Source: Ectobius pallidus (lineage: Eukaryota; Arthropoda; Insecta; Blattodea; Ectobiidae). From it: a stretch of DNA of 64,000 bases. Shown here in pieces: positions 45,945 to 57,924 of the stretch. The stretch spans positions 173,970,825 through 174,034,824 of the forward strand of contig CAXKWD010000006.1 in NCBI GenBank assembly GCA_964059195.1. Direction: 5' to 3'. Made by a program: the position numbers and the translations under genes. The notes under the pieces are model-generated. The model saw only the letters and a program-made list of their open reading frames with translations, was not told the origin of the DNA and did no database searches. Numbering within the stretch: the first letter of the stretch is position 1; each line of letters opens with the position of its first letter.

Positions 45945-46205
45945 AGGGAGTACGTCACAGCGCTAGAAACCGGTCACTAGTTCGATCTCCGATGACGTTA
46001 ATTGGGGTTTTCCAATTGGCTTAATACAACCGGTGGCACTCCGCCTCTAACAGAAATGGAGTGATTCTGGGGGGAAAAGGCGGCCGGTGCGTAAGGCTGA
46101 CGTCATAACATCTTCATGTGTCGAATGTCTCAAAATTTGGGTGCCTTTACCTCCCGGAACTCGAAGGGATTTCATGGCCCGTAAAGGGATCACTTTACTT
46201 TAAGA
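45945..46205 (+). mobile_element. SINE family C, forward copy
   Basis: B box CTAGTTCGATCTCC, then CTCTAACAGAAATGGAGTGA, AAAAGGCGGCCGGTGCGTAA and GGATCACTTTACTTTAA follow the family order. Internally shortened. Confidence 0.6.
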
Positions 46206-46689
46206 ATTCCTGCAAAGAACGCATTGAAGATATAAAAACCCTTAAAAAAATGCCTTAAAATGACGTAAAAATAAATGCTATTTTCTAAATTTACTTAATG
46301 GGAAAATAGGTTTTGAACTATTTAGAATGGTAATTTTAATCAATAAATACATTATTGAATTCAAGTACCGTACCAATATTGAAGACTGTATAGGCTACTA
46401 CCGCAGTCATTTTATTTATTTTCCGCAGCCCTTATTTTATTTTTGATATATATTTTTTTAATGTTGTACATAAATTATTTTAGTTTAAAATGTATTGCAT
46501 AATCACCGGTACTTCTTTTTGTCATATGGGTTTCCAATTTTACTTTGAATTGCAGTAAACACAATAAACACATTATGTAAGTTTCACCGAAGGGATGATT
46601 GAACTGGACCAATCATAGGCTGGAAGTGAGAATTAAAATTTCTGAAATTCAGTAAAGAAAAAAATGGATTAAGAAAATATAAAATAATA

Positions 46690-47018
46690 AAATCAGGTAA
46701 ACTGATGTAACCAAGTGCCAGAATGCATTTGTTTAATCAGTGATAATTGCAATTATGATATGCAGAGAACTGATTTGCATTTTATAAATTCTTTCTAATA
46801 TATTACCATAAAATATGCACTATATTGGGCATTACTCCGGTCCCGGTCAACCGATTTGGTCCAAAATAAATAGGCTTCTTTCCATGGACGTTATAAATGC
46901 GTACACCAAAATTCATGGAAATCCGACAATGCGTATTTGAGTTATCGCGCGTAGAGACACACGGGCAGACATTTCCCCATCCACTACACAATCTCAGAAA
47001 TTACCATTCTGGCACTCA
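46690..47018 (-). mobile_element. TIR element (GTGCCAGTATG family), short form
   Basis: Both termini are present with a single internal unit, 329 bases. Followed by an (AAT)n tract at 47037-47105. Confidence 0.7.
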
Positions 47019-47035
47019 ATAATAGTAACAACAAA

Positions 47036-47036
47036 C

Positions 47037-47105
<69 letters not shown>
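47036..47105. repeat. (AAT)n microsatellite
   Basis: About 23 uninterrupted AAT units next to a TIR element. Confidence 0.85.
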
Positions 47106-47108
<3 letters not shown>

Positions 47109-47657
47109 GTGTTATTATTTGAGTTTCTGCAAAAAAATTGTACTAAAATGCACTAAAAATTACAAACTTGAATAAAAAATAGCTTTTATGAGATAAAATG
47201 CAAAAAAAATGCCCTAAAAAGTATATAAAGGCTGGATTTAACATAAAACATAGAAATAAGAAAACAGCTAAGTTTCTGCGTTACTATAGAAACAACATTC
47301 AATTCCATCAACACCCTTGTAATCTTGCACGTTTTTACTTAAGCGTGGATTATTATAAGGCAACGTTCAACGCATCAGCAGAAGCAAGGAGATAGGATGA
47401 TTAATGTATTAATATTTTAATATAAAAGTTTGAAGCTGTTGATTATTTTATAACGAAGAAACTGGAAGACGCTGCCGTTGTTAATTTTTAATTAACACAC
47501 CTGAAAGTGGTGCAGATGCATCGAAACGTCCAGCAATAAAATTAATAAAAAGTTGTTAGCTTTCATTTTACTGATCGAGGTCAGAGGTATGTTAAAATAT
47601 TTGAAATTACACTTGAAAGTTGGTTCATTGTCTGGAACAAATGATAGATTACACGTC

Positions 47658-47726
47658 CCCTGTATGGCAAACTAGCGAAAAATGCAATAAATATTTAATG
47701 CACTTTCCCTAGTTTGCCATACAGGG
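47658..47726. repeat. Hairpin with about 28-bp arms
   Basis: CCCTGTATGGCAAACTAG opposes CTAGTTTGCCATACAGGG, and partly matching GCGAAAAATGCA / TGCACTTTCC extends the stem. Confidence 0.8.
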
Positions 47727-47830
47727 ATTATTTATTAAAGATTTGTTGTATTTTTTCTACATTGCTACTTACAATGAGCTGCGACATCAATAAAAGGAAG
47801 AAAATTCTAAAATGGAAAATGAAAAATAAA

Positions 47831-48157
47831 TCTCTATATATATATATAAGAGGCTTTGACTGACTGACTGACTGACTGACAGGAATCAACGTAGAGCCTA
47901 AACTATAACAGGTAGAGCCTTGGAATTTTGACAGTACCTTCGTTTCATAATGTAGGTGCTCACTAAGAAAGGATTTTGAAAAATTATGATTTTAAATGCC
48001 AAAAATTAAATGTTTTTTAGATTACTTAATCCCTTTTTTACATAGAATTATCAAAACAAATTCACACAACATATTGTTGCCAGTGGTATAGGTGGGTTTG
48101 GATTAAATGAAATGGATGTTTGACAAATTAGAGAAGGTATCATTATAATTCATATTA
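47831..48157 (+). mobile_element. Helitron 5' module, truncated
   Basis: Begins TCTCTATATATATATATAAG after an A and repeats the module of 507-840. It is cut at 48157 by a second Helitron. Confidence 0.65.
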
Positions 48158-48683
48158 TCTATATTAATAAAAGGAATTCTCCTCGATGTCCAGCGAAATC
48201 TACTGAACGCAGAGATCTGAAATTTTAAACATAGGTGGGCTGAAGGGTCGGAAAATGCACCTGGAAGCCGGAATTTTAATTTTAGTTTTCGTTCGTGAGT
48301 TATGAGTGAAAAACGGGCAAAAAACGTGCATTTCTTGCGTTTTCAAAACATAAGTTTTCAGTTATACATTTCAATGTCAAATCAATTACAGTTGGCTTTG
48401 GCTATTTTTGTCATACCTTGAAAATAAAACTTTCGCGATCGCTTGAATGTTGTAAACCCTACATATGGTCAAACGTTGTTTTATTTGGACGAATCTCAAT
48501 AGACAGAGGTTTTCTGGGCCAAGAAACTCGAATCTGAGGACGCTTTTACCAGACGATGCTATCTAATCGTGGTATGTAGTCCACGTGATTTAGGTGTTAA
48601 TAAATATAATGATTTAACTATTATGCTCTTAATTTTTAATTTTTTAAATAATTATCGCGGGCGAAGCCGCGGGCACATGCTAG
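48158..48683 (+). mobile_element. Helitron, second type, complete (526 bp)
   Basis: Starts TCTATATTAATAAAAGGAAT and ends with hairpin GCGGGCGAAGCCGC plus GCACATGCTAG, lying between A48157 and T48684. It is non-coding. The same ends in reverse are at 51661 and 52286. Confidence 0.8.
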
Positions 48684-48696
48684 TATGTTTATAAAA

Positions 48697-48976
48697 AGTA
48701 AAGTAAAGTGTTTCCTATACAGGCCATGGAGGCCCAAAGGGTTCCAGGAGAATGAGGCTCCCAGATTTTAGACAATCGGCACGTGAAGGTGGTAAGGTTG
48801 TCAGCCTTACACACCGGCTGCCTTTACCCCCAGAATTGCTCCTGGTACTCATTTCTGTTAGAGGCTGAGTCGACCCCAGGGCCATAGTGCCACTGGAAGG
48901 ATTAGGCCAATTGAAAAACTCCAATGACCTCATCAGGGTTCGAACCCACGGCCATCCGGTTTGTAGCGCGGCGCCA
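48697..48976 (-). mobile_element. SINE family C (tRNA-derived)
   Basis: The minus strand has GCGCTACAAACCGGATGG and the B box GGGTTCGAACCCTGA, then a body containing GGGGTCGACTCAGCCTCTAA. It lies just downstream of a Helitron end. Confidence 0.7.
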
Positions 48977-50089
48977 TTCCATATACAAAATTTAAAGAAA
49001 ATGTTTTGAGCCAATTTTTTTTTGTCATTTTGCACATGGGTTGCTCATACTAGGTGCCAAAACTTTTATTTGAATTTTTTTTCTAAAAAATTCTGTGAAG
49101 GGTAGTTATAAGCCATCCACTCTGAATACGTGCTCTTTGCAATATGACATCTTGTTCTATACCAGAATGTAAAGTGAGAAAAATGAATTGGTCATGCTTA
49201 AAATAAATAAAATTACGAGAGTATATTAATCAGATCTTATTTGGGCTGTGTATCCTTCGAGGATGCGATGTGATGTGGTAGCGACATTCTCTTCATTTTT
49301 TACAACCGATTTACATGAAGAGAATGTCATACATAATAATCACATTATACTAAGAGGCTAAATTTTATTTGGGCAGAGAAAGTTATGTGAATTTCACATC
49401 AGATTTTTTTATTTATGAATTTTTAAATTTATATTAGTGTGTAGTTTAAGTTGATTCAATATAATAACTGCTAAAATATATTATAATAAGGGGAAATGCC
49501 GCTTGCATTATGGGTACTTTCTCTAAAAATCTTGCTCTTGAAGAAATCTTTTCCTTTTTTAATATCTTAAGACGTACTATATGGATGGCTGTATTTTAAG
49601 TGTTTTTCATTAATAAAATAATAAATCATGAAGTTATATATGTAATGTATTAACATATACGAATATATTTTAGTAGACTACATGAAGTGAATTCTGTTAA
49701 ACGAAATATACGTTTCGAAATACCACAAGAAAAAGACGATAGCGAAAATATGGCAAAAAAAGATTGAATCTATTTAAACAAAGGCATCTCGAATTACAAT
49801 ATTCAAGTCGCATGAATGACCAGGTACCTTAAGAAGGGCCCTAGACGAGGGGGAACGTCTTCAGGTAAGTCCTTCCCCTCTGAAATGCAAAAATATTTTC
49901 CAGCTCGGGGTTTTGGCAGCAAAGCACGGGTTCTCACGCCGACTTTCCCATGGGGTGAATATCAATGCGTTGCTATGGATACCGAGTCATAGGAGGCTGA
50001 GGATCCCAAACCAGCTTTGCCACCGCAAATAAGCCTTTTTACTTACGTAGCACACGCAGCCAATAGGGACTTTTTCTACCCGCACCATA
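48977..50089. other. No gene: repeat relics
   Basis: 49010-49290 resembles 31736-32060 and 41740-41930. The rest is AT-rich and unrecognised. Confidence 0.4.
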
Positions 50090-50463
50090 GACAATATAAT
50101 GCGCTACAAAATGTTAGAATAACCGGTAAATCGTTCGAACAAGTGGACAAATTCAAATATCTGGGAGCAATAATTACAGATACAAATTATATTAATGTAG
50201 AAGTTAAGTGTAGACTCAAATCAGGAAATGCTTGTTTTTATGCAATTCAGAAACTTTTATCTTCTCGTCTTCTGTCCAGAAATCTAAAAAATTAAGATTT
50301 ATAAGCCTATTATTCCGCCTGTTGTTTTTTATGGATGTGAGACATGGCCCCTTACATAATCTGAGAGTGTTCGAAAACAGGGGGCTTAGGAAAATATTCG
50401 GACCAAAGAGAGATGAAAACTGCATAACGACGAGCTTCGTAACCTGTACTTTTCACCGAATAT
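50090..50463 (+). pseudogene. LINE fragment, part 1 (before SINE insertion)
   Basis: Encodes NALQNVRITGKSFEQVDKFK, LGAIITDTN, VKCRLKSGNACFYAIQKLLS and, after a frameshift, NLRVFENRGLRKIFGPKRDE, the RT C-terminal region. It is interrupted at 50463 by a SINE flanked by duplicated CACCGAATAT. Confidence 0.75.
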
Positions 50464-50753
50464 CGTAAAGCAAAGTGTTCCCCATATAGGCCATGGAGGC
50501 ACAGAGGGTTCCAGAAGTGAGGCTCCCAGATTTTAGACATTCGGAACATGAAGATGATAAGGTCGTCAGCCTTACGCACCGACCGCCTTTATCCCCAGGA
50601 TTGCTCCTGTTAGAGGCTGAGTCGACCCCAGGGCCATAGTGCTACCAGAAGGATTAGGCCAGTTGAAAAACTCTAACGACCTTGTCGGGAATCGAACTTG
50701 CGACCTTTCTGTTTGTAGCGCAACGTCTCAACCACTACGCTACGGCGTACCCC
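50464..50753 (-). mobile_element. SINE family C inserted in a LINE, 10-bp duplication
   Basis: The tRNA-like head reads GCGTAGTGGTTGAGACGTTG and AGTTCGATTCCCGAC. CACCGAATAT is duplicated at 50454-50463 and 50754-50763, and the LINE reads on across it. Confidence 0.85.
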
Positions 50754-50763
50754 CACCGAATAT

Positions 50764-50945
50764 AGAAAGGGTAATTAAATCACGTATGATGAAATGGGCT
50801 GGACATGGGGGAGGAAAGACATATCTCAAAAATATTGCCTGGGAGACTCAAAGGAAAAATACCACGTGGAAGACCTAGAGTGAGGGTGGACATTATTAGA
50901 ATAGATTTAAGGGAAGTAGGATTTGCGAGGGATGGATGGCGTTTG
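50764..50945 (+). pseudogene. LINE fragment, part 2 (after SINE insertion)
   Basis: Continues the LINE at 50090 with RVIKSRMMKWAGHG-like, the WETQRKNTTWKT region and a damaged RRWxD block. Part of the tail is missing. Confidence 0.7.
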
Positions 50946-51660
50946 AACGTGTCTTTGTGTTAAAAACTGGACATGGAATTTCGGGGATCGAACTCAATGC
51001 CTACTACTTTTAACATTTCTGTAGTGTAGCATGATTCCTATTTGACTCTGGAAAATCGCCTGGCTCCCTCATTGACTGTGTGCAGTTATCTCTATGACGT
51101 CACTTTTGATAACGCCAGGGGGCTTTGACATTAAATTAATTGTTTTTAGATAGACAGACTGAATCTACACGTTTCTTGCCGTCGGTAATTTAGATAGCAG
51201 GTAAAAAGAATAATTAATTGGTATAAACCAGTCTTCAAGTTTATCTTGTGGTTTTCCGTACTAATAAATGTGGAATGTACAAAGATAGGAGGGTGAAAAT
51301 AATGTTTCCATTAGAGAGAAAATGTTCATTTTTATTCCTAGTCAGGGCCCTGTTTCATAATTTTTTTACTCTCATTACTATTAGCAAATACATAATAATA
51401 TTAGTAATTATTATTAGTCTATTTTTTCATAAAAATGTTTTTTAACAATATTAGTTATGAGTTCATGGCTCTAAATTATTAGTAAATATTGCTAACATTA
51501 TTAGTAAATTATTTCATAAACTGCAGAACTAATAAAATTTACTGATAATATTAGTTGTTTTTCTACAAGTGTATTTGGGCTAATAAGTTATTCTCAAACC
51601 CATGTAATTCAGATTTCGTGATCTTAAAATTCTGGAAAATTAATCACTCTTATTTAATTA
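50946..51660. other. No gene: ATTAGTAA-rich stretch
   Basis: 51360-51560 is dominated by words such as ATTATTAGTAA and ATAATATTAGT. A smaller piece recurs at 53510-53530. Confidence 0.4.
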
Positions 51661-52284
51661 CTAGCATGTGCCCGCGGCTTCGCCCGCGATAATTATTTCA
51701 AAAATAAAAAATTAAGAGCATAATAGTTAAAACATATTTATTAACACCTAATCCACGTGGACTACTTACCACGATTAGATAGCGTCGCCTGGCAAAAGCG
51801 ATCTCAGATTCGAGTTCCTTGACCCAGAAAATCCCTGTATAGTGAGTTACGTCCAAATCGAATAATGTTTAATCATATTTAGGTCTATGTTGATTATCCC
51901 TCTTCCGTGTAGGTTGAAGATTTCGTATGTCTACGGGCCTTGACATTCTAAACAAATGAATCGACCAGCGTGGGCTTACAACATTCAAGCGATCGCGATG
52001 CTTTTATTTCCACGGTATGACAAAAATAGCCAAAGCCAAAAGCAATTGATTTGACATTGAAATGTATTACTGAAATCTGATGCTTCGACAGCGCTAAAAT
52101 CACGTTTTCTGCCAGTTTTTCACTCATAACTCGCGAACGAAAGCTAAAATTACGAATCCGGCTTCGAGGTGCATTCTCCCACCTTTCAGTCCATCTATGT
52201 TTAAAATGTCAGATCTCTGCGTTCAGTAGATTTCGCTGGGCATCGCGGACAGACAGACAAACACGTCCTTTTATTATTATAAGA
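51661..52284 (-). mobile_element. Helitron, second type, reverse copy A
   Basis: Reads CTAGCATGTGCCCGCGGCTT at the left (reverse of the 3' hairpin end) and ends AATAATAAGA-type sequence at 52284, which is the 5' TCTTAT end reversed. It is bounded by A and T. It is followed directly by a second copy in the same orientation. Confidence 0.75.
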
Positions 52285-52285
52285 T

Positions 52286-52930
52286 AACATGTGCCCGCGG
52301 CTTCCCCCGCGATAATTATTTCAAAACTTAAGTGCATAATAGTTAAATCATTATATTTATTGACACCTAAATCACGTGGAGTATATTCCACGATTAGGTA
52401 GCGTCCGCTGGTAGGAAAAGCGACCTCAGGTTCCAGTTCCTTGGCTCAGAAAACCCCTGTATAGTGAGTTTCGTTCAAATCGAACAATGTTTGACCATAA
52501 TTAAGCCTATGTTGATATCCTTCTTACGTGTAGGTTGAAAATGTCATATATCTGCGGGCCTTGACACTCTAAACAAATGAATCGTCCACGATGGACTTAC
52601 AAATTCAAGCGATCGCGATGCTTTTATTTCCAAGGTAGGCTATGAGGTATGATGACAAAAATAGCCAAAGCCAGCTGTAATTGATTTAACATTGAAATAT
52701 ATTACTGAAACTGATGCTTCGAAATCGCAAAAAATACACGTTTTCTGCCCGTTTTTCACTCATAACTCACGAACGAAAGCGAAAATTAAAATTCCGGCTT
52801 CGAGGTGCACATTCTGACCCTTTAGTCCGCCTATGTATAAAATTTCAGATCTCTGCGTTGAGTAGATTTCGCTGGGCATCGCGGACAGACAGACAGACGG
52901 AGGACAGACACTTCCTTTTATTAATATAGA
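52286..52930 (-). mobile_element. Helitron, second type, reverse copy B (tandem)
   Basis: Immediately adjacent to copy A, with the terminal CTAG decayed to ATAAC but the hairpin region preserved. The right end is the exact reverse of TCTATATTAATAAAAGG. The two form a head-to-tail tandem. Confidence 0.75.
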
Positions 52931-53029
52931 TAGATATCAGTTTAGAAAAAGCTTACATACGCTATCAAAGGAATTTTTGTCATAACAAGTTTGTAGGATT
53001 TGAGGTTAGATTTTAGTACATAAGCCTAC

Positions 53030-53402
53030 TGCTATCTTGAATAAGTTCCTGGCAGATTTATTCATTATCCATTATCCATTATCCATAAAAACTTGATTCT
53101 AAATCTTTCATCCACAGTTATTACATAATTTAGTGTTTCCATAATCTGCAAAATTTACTGATTAATCACTGCATTATTCTTCTTTTATTCGTAACTACTG
53201 ACTACAGTGTTAACAACGAAGTTTCTTTGTTTTGCATTTTTTTCTAATGTTAGAAGTCAGTGGCGGCCATGCCCTGGGAGATTTTATGCTGTAACAGAAA
53301 AAATTGAATCCATAGAGCAAAAATCTCCTAATAAAAGTTGCTTATCTATGTACCCTCTATACACAGGTAAAATATTTCAGTGTTATTCATTAACACCCTG
53401 TA
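53030..53402 (-). mobile_element. TIR element (ACAGGGTGTTAATGAATA family), right end
   Basis: Ends ATTCATTAACACCCTGTA at 53402, the inverse of the terminus at 54157. The body (CAACGAAGTTTCTTTGTTTT and following) matches 54490-54600. Preceded by a short TTATCCA repeat. Confidence 0.65.
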
Positions 53403-54156
53403 TGTAGGCCGTGCTGCTTTGAAATAGTATTGACAAAAAGACTAAGAAGGGGAAAAAACACAAACAACAATCCAGACATTAGCTCCAAATCAATCAGCTT
53501 ACTAATAAAATAATAATATTAGTGAAGAGATTTTAGGAGTAGTGTTAAACTATTAACTATTTCCGCTGTTGGTTCCAATGCACGAGCGCTATCGTGGAAA
53601 AAGTGGGAACTAAAGATATATATGCAGCGTTTGAGAGCTACACACAAGTGAAATATCTCTTACTAAACCAGTAGGTGATATAGAAATGTAATCATGTAAT
53701 TTAGATTAACATTTTGATGTTTAATGTTGTGTTGGCAGCCCTGGAGTTAATTACCGATCTATTTTGCAATTCAAATGAAGTCTCGAGTCGATAATTACAG
53801 CTTATCATCGCATCATCAGCCGTGATTGATATTAGCTTCCCTAGCGTTGCCATGACGACGAGTTCTTGGCCTCCTCAATTAAACTCGTATAAAGCAGTCA
53901 GCGCCCTCTCTCACACTATTACCATGAAACTCACATTCTTTGCCCATCCATTTAAATTAATGCATGTTCTGAGCTCCTTTGATTCCAAAAATGTGGACCA
54001 AAAAACCTTACAAAATTAAGAAAAATACTATTATATATATATTTTTTTTTATTATTAAATTTCATTAAATCAATTAATACAATGGACTTTCTAAATAAAT
54101 AAACCCTGTTTTAATATTTTCGTCAAATTTTATTTCCGTTTTATAGCGCTCAAATA

Positions 54157-54600
54157 TACAGGGTGTTAATGAATATCACTGAAATATTTTACAGGGGACA
54201 TAGACGAGAAACTTTTATTAGGAGAATTTTGCTCTATGACGTAAAATGTGTATGCTACAGGGCATTAAAGTCATTACAATTTGGTGCTCATAAGACAAAA
54301 ACGAAGTGAAATAGGGTAAACAATTTCATTAAATTGACTTCATTTCTTTTTAGCGATCGATAAAAACCTGATTCTTAATCATTCATTAACTGCTATATCG
54401 TAATTTAGAATATTCATAAATTGCAACATTTACATGACTGGCCGCCAATGCAATAGTTCTTTTTTCATAACTACTGACTACAGTGTTAACAACGAAGTTC
54501 CTTTGTTTTGCATTTTTGTTCTAATGTTAGAAGTCAGTGGCGGTCATGCCGTGGGAGATTTTATGCCGTAACAGGAAAAATTGAATCCACAGAGCAAAAC
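54157..54600 (+). mobile_element. TIR element (ACAGGGTGTTAATGAATA family), left end
   Basis: Starts TACAGGGTGTTAATGAATAT and runs to GAGCAAAACAGG, where a LINE interrupts it. Together with 53030-53402 it outlines the full element. Confidence 0.65.
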
Positions 54601-54977
54601 AGGGGATTAGGAAAATATTGTTACGTAAGAGAGATGGAAATGGGAACTAGAGAAAACTGCATAACCTATACTCTTCACCGGAGATAGTGAGGGTAATAAA
54701 ATCACCGAGGATGAAATGGGCTGGACATGTTGCACGCATGGGGGAGGAAAGACATACTTAAAAAATATTGACTGGGAGACCTGAAGGGAAGAGACCACTT
54801 GGAAGACCTAGACGTAGGTGGGAGAACAATATTAGAATAGATTTAAGGGAAGTAGGATTTGCGAGGGATGGTTGGATGGAGTTAGCACAGAATAGGGTTG
54901 AATGGCGGGCTCAGGTAAGTGAGGCAATGAACCTCCGGGTTCCATAAAATAGATAATATTCCCTTAGCTTGCTTAAG
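54601..54977 (+). pseudogene. LINE 3' end fragment inserted in a TIR element
   Basis: 5'-truncated copy from the GLRKIF region through WAGHVARMGEERH, GRPRRRWENN and AMNLRVP to the 3' untranslated end. It cuts the TIR-type repeat that begins at 54157. Confidence 0.7.
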
Positions 54978-55544
54978 TTAGCTAATAACGCTAAATCTTA
55001 AATATGATTCAGCATTTTCAGTAATTATGTTGTTTAGCGATTATGTCTCTTTCCTTAGTTGCTGTTTTCATTTTACATAATTTCACATCAACAAAGGAAA
55101 AGGTACCAAAGGTTTAAACCAACCCTCGTTAAAATGCCTCATAATTTCTAATGAACTCCTCAAAAAAAGCAATTTATAAAACATGCGGACCCAGCCAAAC
55201 CCCAATCAGCAAATTAACTCCGCCCACTTTGTGAAAATTATCGTCTCATTTGTCCAGAATTACCTTTATTAGAGTCCACCAATAAAATATGCCCCTTTGT
55301 TTCCTTTGCGAGGACAACTGAATTTGGATGGGAAATATTTTGTTTTCACGGGGGAATTTTCAACGTTACGCATCGTTAAGCCTGGATGGCATTGTAAATA
55401 TTTATAAGCAGAGATTATGGGAACTGTCAGATTCTTTTGAGTTAAGTTGAAAAGGCGCCTTCTCGCTAACCATCTGTCCCGTCCCAACCGTCCCACTTTC
55501 TATTTCACTCTGTCTCAATTCAAGGAGAAGAAGAAAAAAAATAA

Positions 55545-55881
55545 TAACCGAGATGGTAACGTCTTGGACTCGCATTCGGGAGGTCCCAGATTCAAATCCC
55601 GTGGCCGGTCAATTTGACTTTTTTTCTTTTCATGGTTTCCCCATTCGTAAAGGCAAATGCCGAATTGGACTATTACATACTATTAATCATCCTCACCATT
55701 TCATACTGTATCATATCCATTTAAATTAATATCAGTTGAAATTTACTCCCTAAAAATACACCGACAGTAGAAACAGCTGAGAATCAATAGTTCCATGGTC
55801 TACCCTGGTACTGTACAGACACAGATTCCGAACCCCTGATATAGCCTAGCAGCTAAAAGGAGTATAAACACAGCTGAAATA
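55545..55881 (+). mobile_element. SINE family A, nearly full length
   Basis: CCGAGATGGTAACGTC and a B box with one change (GATTCAAATCCCGTGG) are followed by the full body to ACACAGCTGAAATAAA. Confidence 0.75.
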
Positions 55882-56099
55882 AAAAAATATTTGATATGAA
55901 ACACTCACATAACTTCATTTGCCCTTAATATATTCTAGCACGGCTGCATTGCAGTAGTGTGCATTCAGTTCTCTCAGGCTCATTCAAAATTCGCAAAGCA
56001 AGACAAAACTGAATTTTCTGTACGAAATGAATGGCATATAACTACCCTTTTGTTGGAAAGAATATTTGAAATAAAAGTATTTAGCTGTTAGTAAAATAC

Positions 56100-56460
56100 T
56101 TTGGTGGGAAGAGAATATTAAGACAGATTTAAGGGAAGTGACAGTAATTATGAAAATATTATAAATTTCATGATTGGATTATTTTTTATAGTTGATAGAA
56201 TTTGATTGATTGTGGAAATTTGAAATGATTTGATAAATGAAATAATTGTATATGGATTTGAGAGAGATGATTGGATGGAGTTAGCACAGAATAGGGTTGA
56301 ATGGCGGGCTCATGTAAGCGCGGCAATGAACCTTCGGGTTCCTTAAAATAGATAATATTCCTTCAGCTTGCTTAGAAATTATCTATTACCACCGAGTAGG
56401 CCTAAGTAAATAAGTAAGTAAGTAAGTAAGTAAGAAAGTAAATAAGTAAGTAAGCCCTTA
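56100..56460 (+). pseudogene. LINE 3' end fragment, interrupted
   Basis: LINE tail with the LREV, WMELAQNRVEWRAH and AMNLRVP regions. About 100 unrelated bases lie near 56146-56250. It ends in a long (AAGT)n tract at 56405-56455. Confidence 0.65.
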
Positions 56461-56469
56461 TCAAATGTA

Positions 56470-56935
56470 TATAACTAGGAGGTGCCCGTGGCTTTACCAC
56501 GATAATTCTTTTAAAATTAAAAATTAAGAGTATAATAATTATTAAAGCATTATATTTATTAACACTTGCACGCGAATCATTCATAAACTAAGCCATTAAT
56601 AATTAATGAAACAGCTAAAATTCCTGCTTTAGAGTACATTCCACGACATGAAAGCGCCCCCTGGGAAAACTATATCAGAATCGATTATGCAGTTCCAAAG
56701 AACCTGTGAACACATAATACGTATTGTTTCTCCGCTGTTTATTGACATGAATATGATGTGAATTTTATTTTATCAATTCAGTGTAATTTTCAGAAATTAT
56801 ATAATGTTTCAAGGGAAGGAATGGTTTGTTTGGATTATTATTATCAGCGATATTTCAAGAGATAAAACCATCAATATTTTACAGCTGTTGCCCCCGGCTT
56901 CGCCCGCCATTATTCATTGACTCCAGGATTTTTAA
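56470..56935 (-). mobile_element. Degraded Helitron remnants
   Basis: AGGTGCCCGTGGCTTTACCA at 56478 and TTGCCCCCGGCTTCGCCCGC at 56889 are decayed copies of the reversed 3' hairpin end seen at 51661. Intervening sequence is only partly similar. Confidence 0.45.
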
Positions 56936-56939
56936 GAAA

Positions 56940-57924
56940 TTTTACACTGGTAGATTATTAAAAATGTTTGTGGCTCAGAGCAATTGAAAATTGTAAGTAA
57001 AAATAAAATTAGAATATTTGTTCATTGTGTTCATTTCACTTAGGCCTTATATAATAAAGAAACGGTTTTCCTTCCCAATTTTGTAGTCGTCATGAAAGTT
57101 TAGACTGCGAGAGACGAACATTGCCGAGTATACTCGATGTCTCACGAAGCGGGCGAGCGAGCAAGCACGCTATTTAGGGCCGTTGAATTGTATAAGAGTA
57201 GATATTCCATAAATTATGCATATTACGCAATTTGAATTATTTTATCATGTAAAGTGGCACTAAATGTAAGAGAAAGTTATCGTCATTCTTCATGTCACAC
57301 CCGAGGAGATATCTAATTTAAATATGAACATTTTTAATGCTATTTTTAGCTCTCGAGTTTTGCTGATCGTATACAGACATGTTTATGTCAATAGCATTTT
57401 GGATTCAGGGAACCTCAAAACGTGTATTTATGTTGAAAACTCGACATGAAAATTCGGGGTAGAACATAACATTGCCTCTACCCGTAAGTACCTATGGTAC
57501 TGGTAGGGGATGGAGTAGACAAAGCAATCCTCTCCCTTCCTATTTCCATACTCGGGTAAGTCGCGGCAATTTCGGCATATAGGCCTACTACGTTTAGAAA
57601 CTTTAACACCTGGCTTTAATCATATTCGTCAAAATAATTATGATTATTATTGATTACACCAAATAATACTTGGTCTACAAACTCTATTGGGTAGTATTCC
57701 CAGTAGGCCTACTCAAGATAGTAGGCTGGAAAATTTGGATACATTACATTTCAAAGAGTGTCATTTAATTGATCATTTTTTCTGAATACTGTTTATGCAA
57801 CTCAAAGTTCTATACAATGTCATTTTCCTCACTAATAACTAAACATTTACTGGTTTCCATGGAAACAGTTCCAATGTATCAGAAGGCCGTGGCGTCAACA
57901 TTCAACTGTTTTCTCTCTTTCCAG
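56940..57924. other. No repeat recognised in the last 1 kb of intron 2
   Basis: Unique-looking sequence leading to the exon 3 acceptor, with a pyrimidine-rich tract just before CAG 57922-57924. It would be a reasonable place to look for conserved splicing signals. Confidence 0.4.

Larger units (their letters stand above)
26249..57924 (+). other. Intron 2 (about 31.7 kb, transposon-filled)
   Basis: The intron runs from the GTAAGC donor to the strong acceptor ending TTTCTCTCTTTCCAG at 57924. The interior is a mosaic of LINE, SINE, Helitron, hAT-type, pogo-like and foldback elements in both orientations. No further exon was recognised. Confidence 0.6.

Noticed and set aside
47500..47560. Hammerhead-like CTGA...GAAAC pattern suggesting a Penelope-like end
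   Set aside because: The CTGATGA core is not intact and stems do not form clearly. The evidence is too weak.
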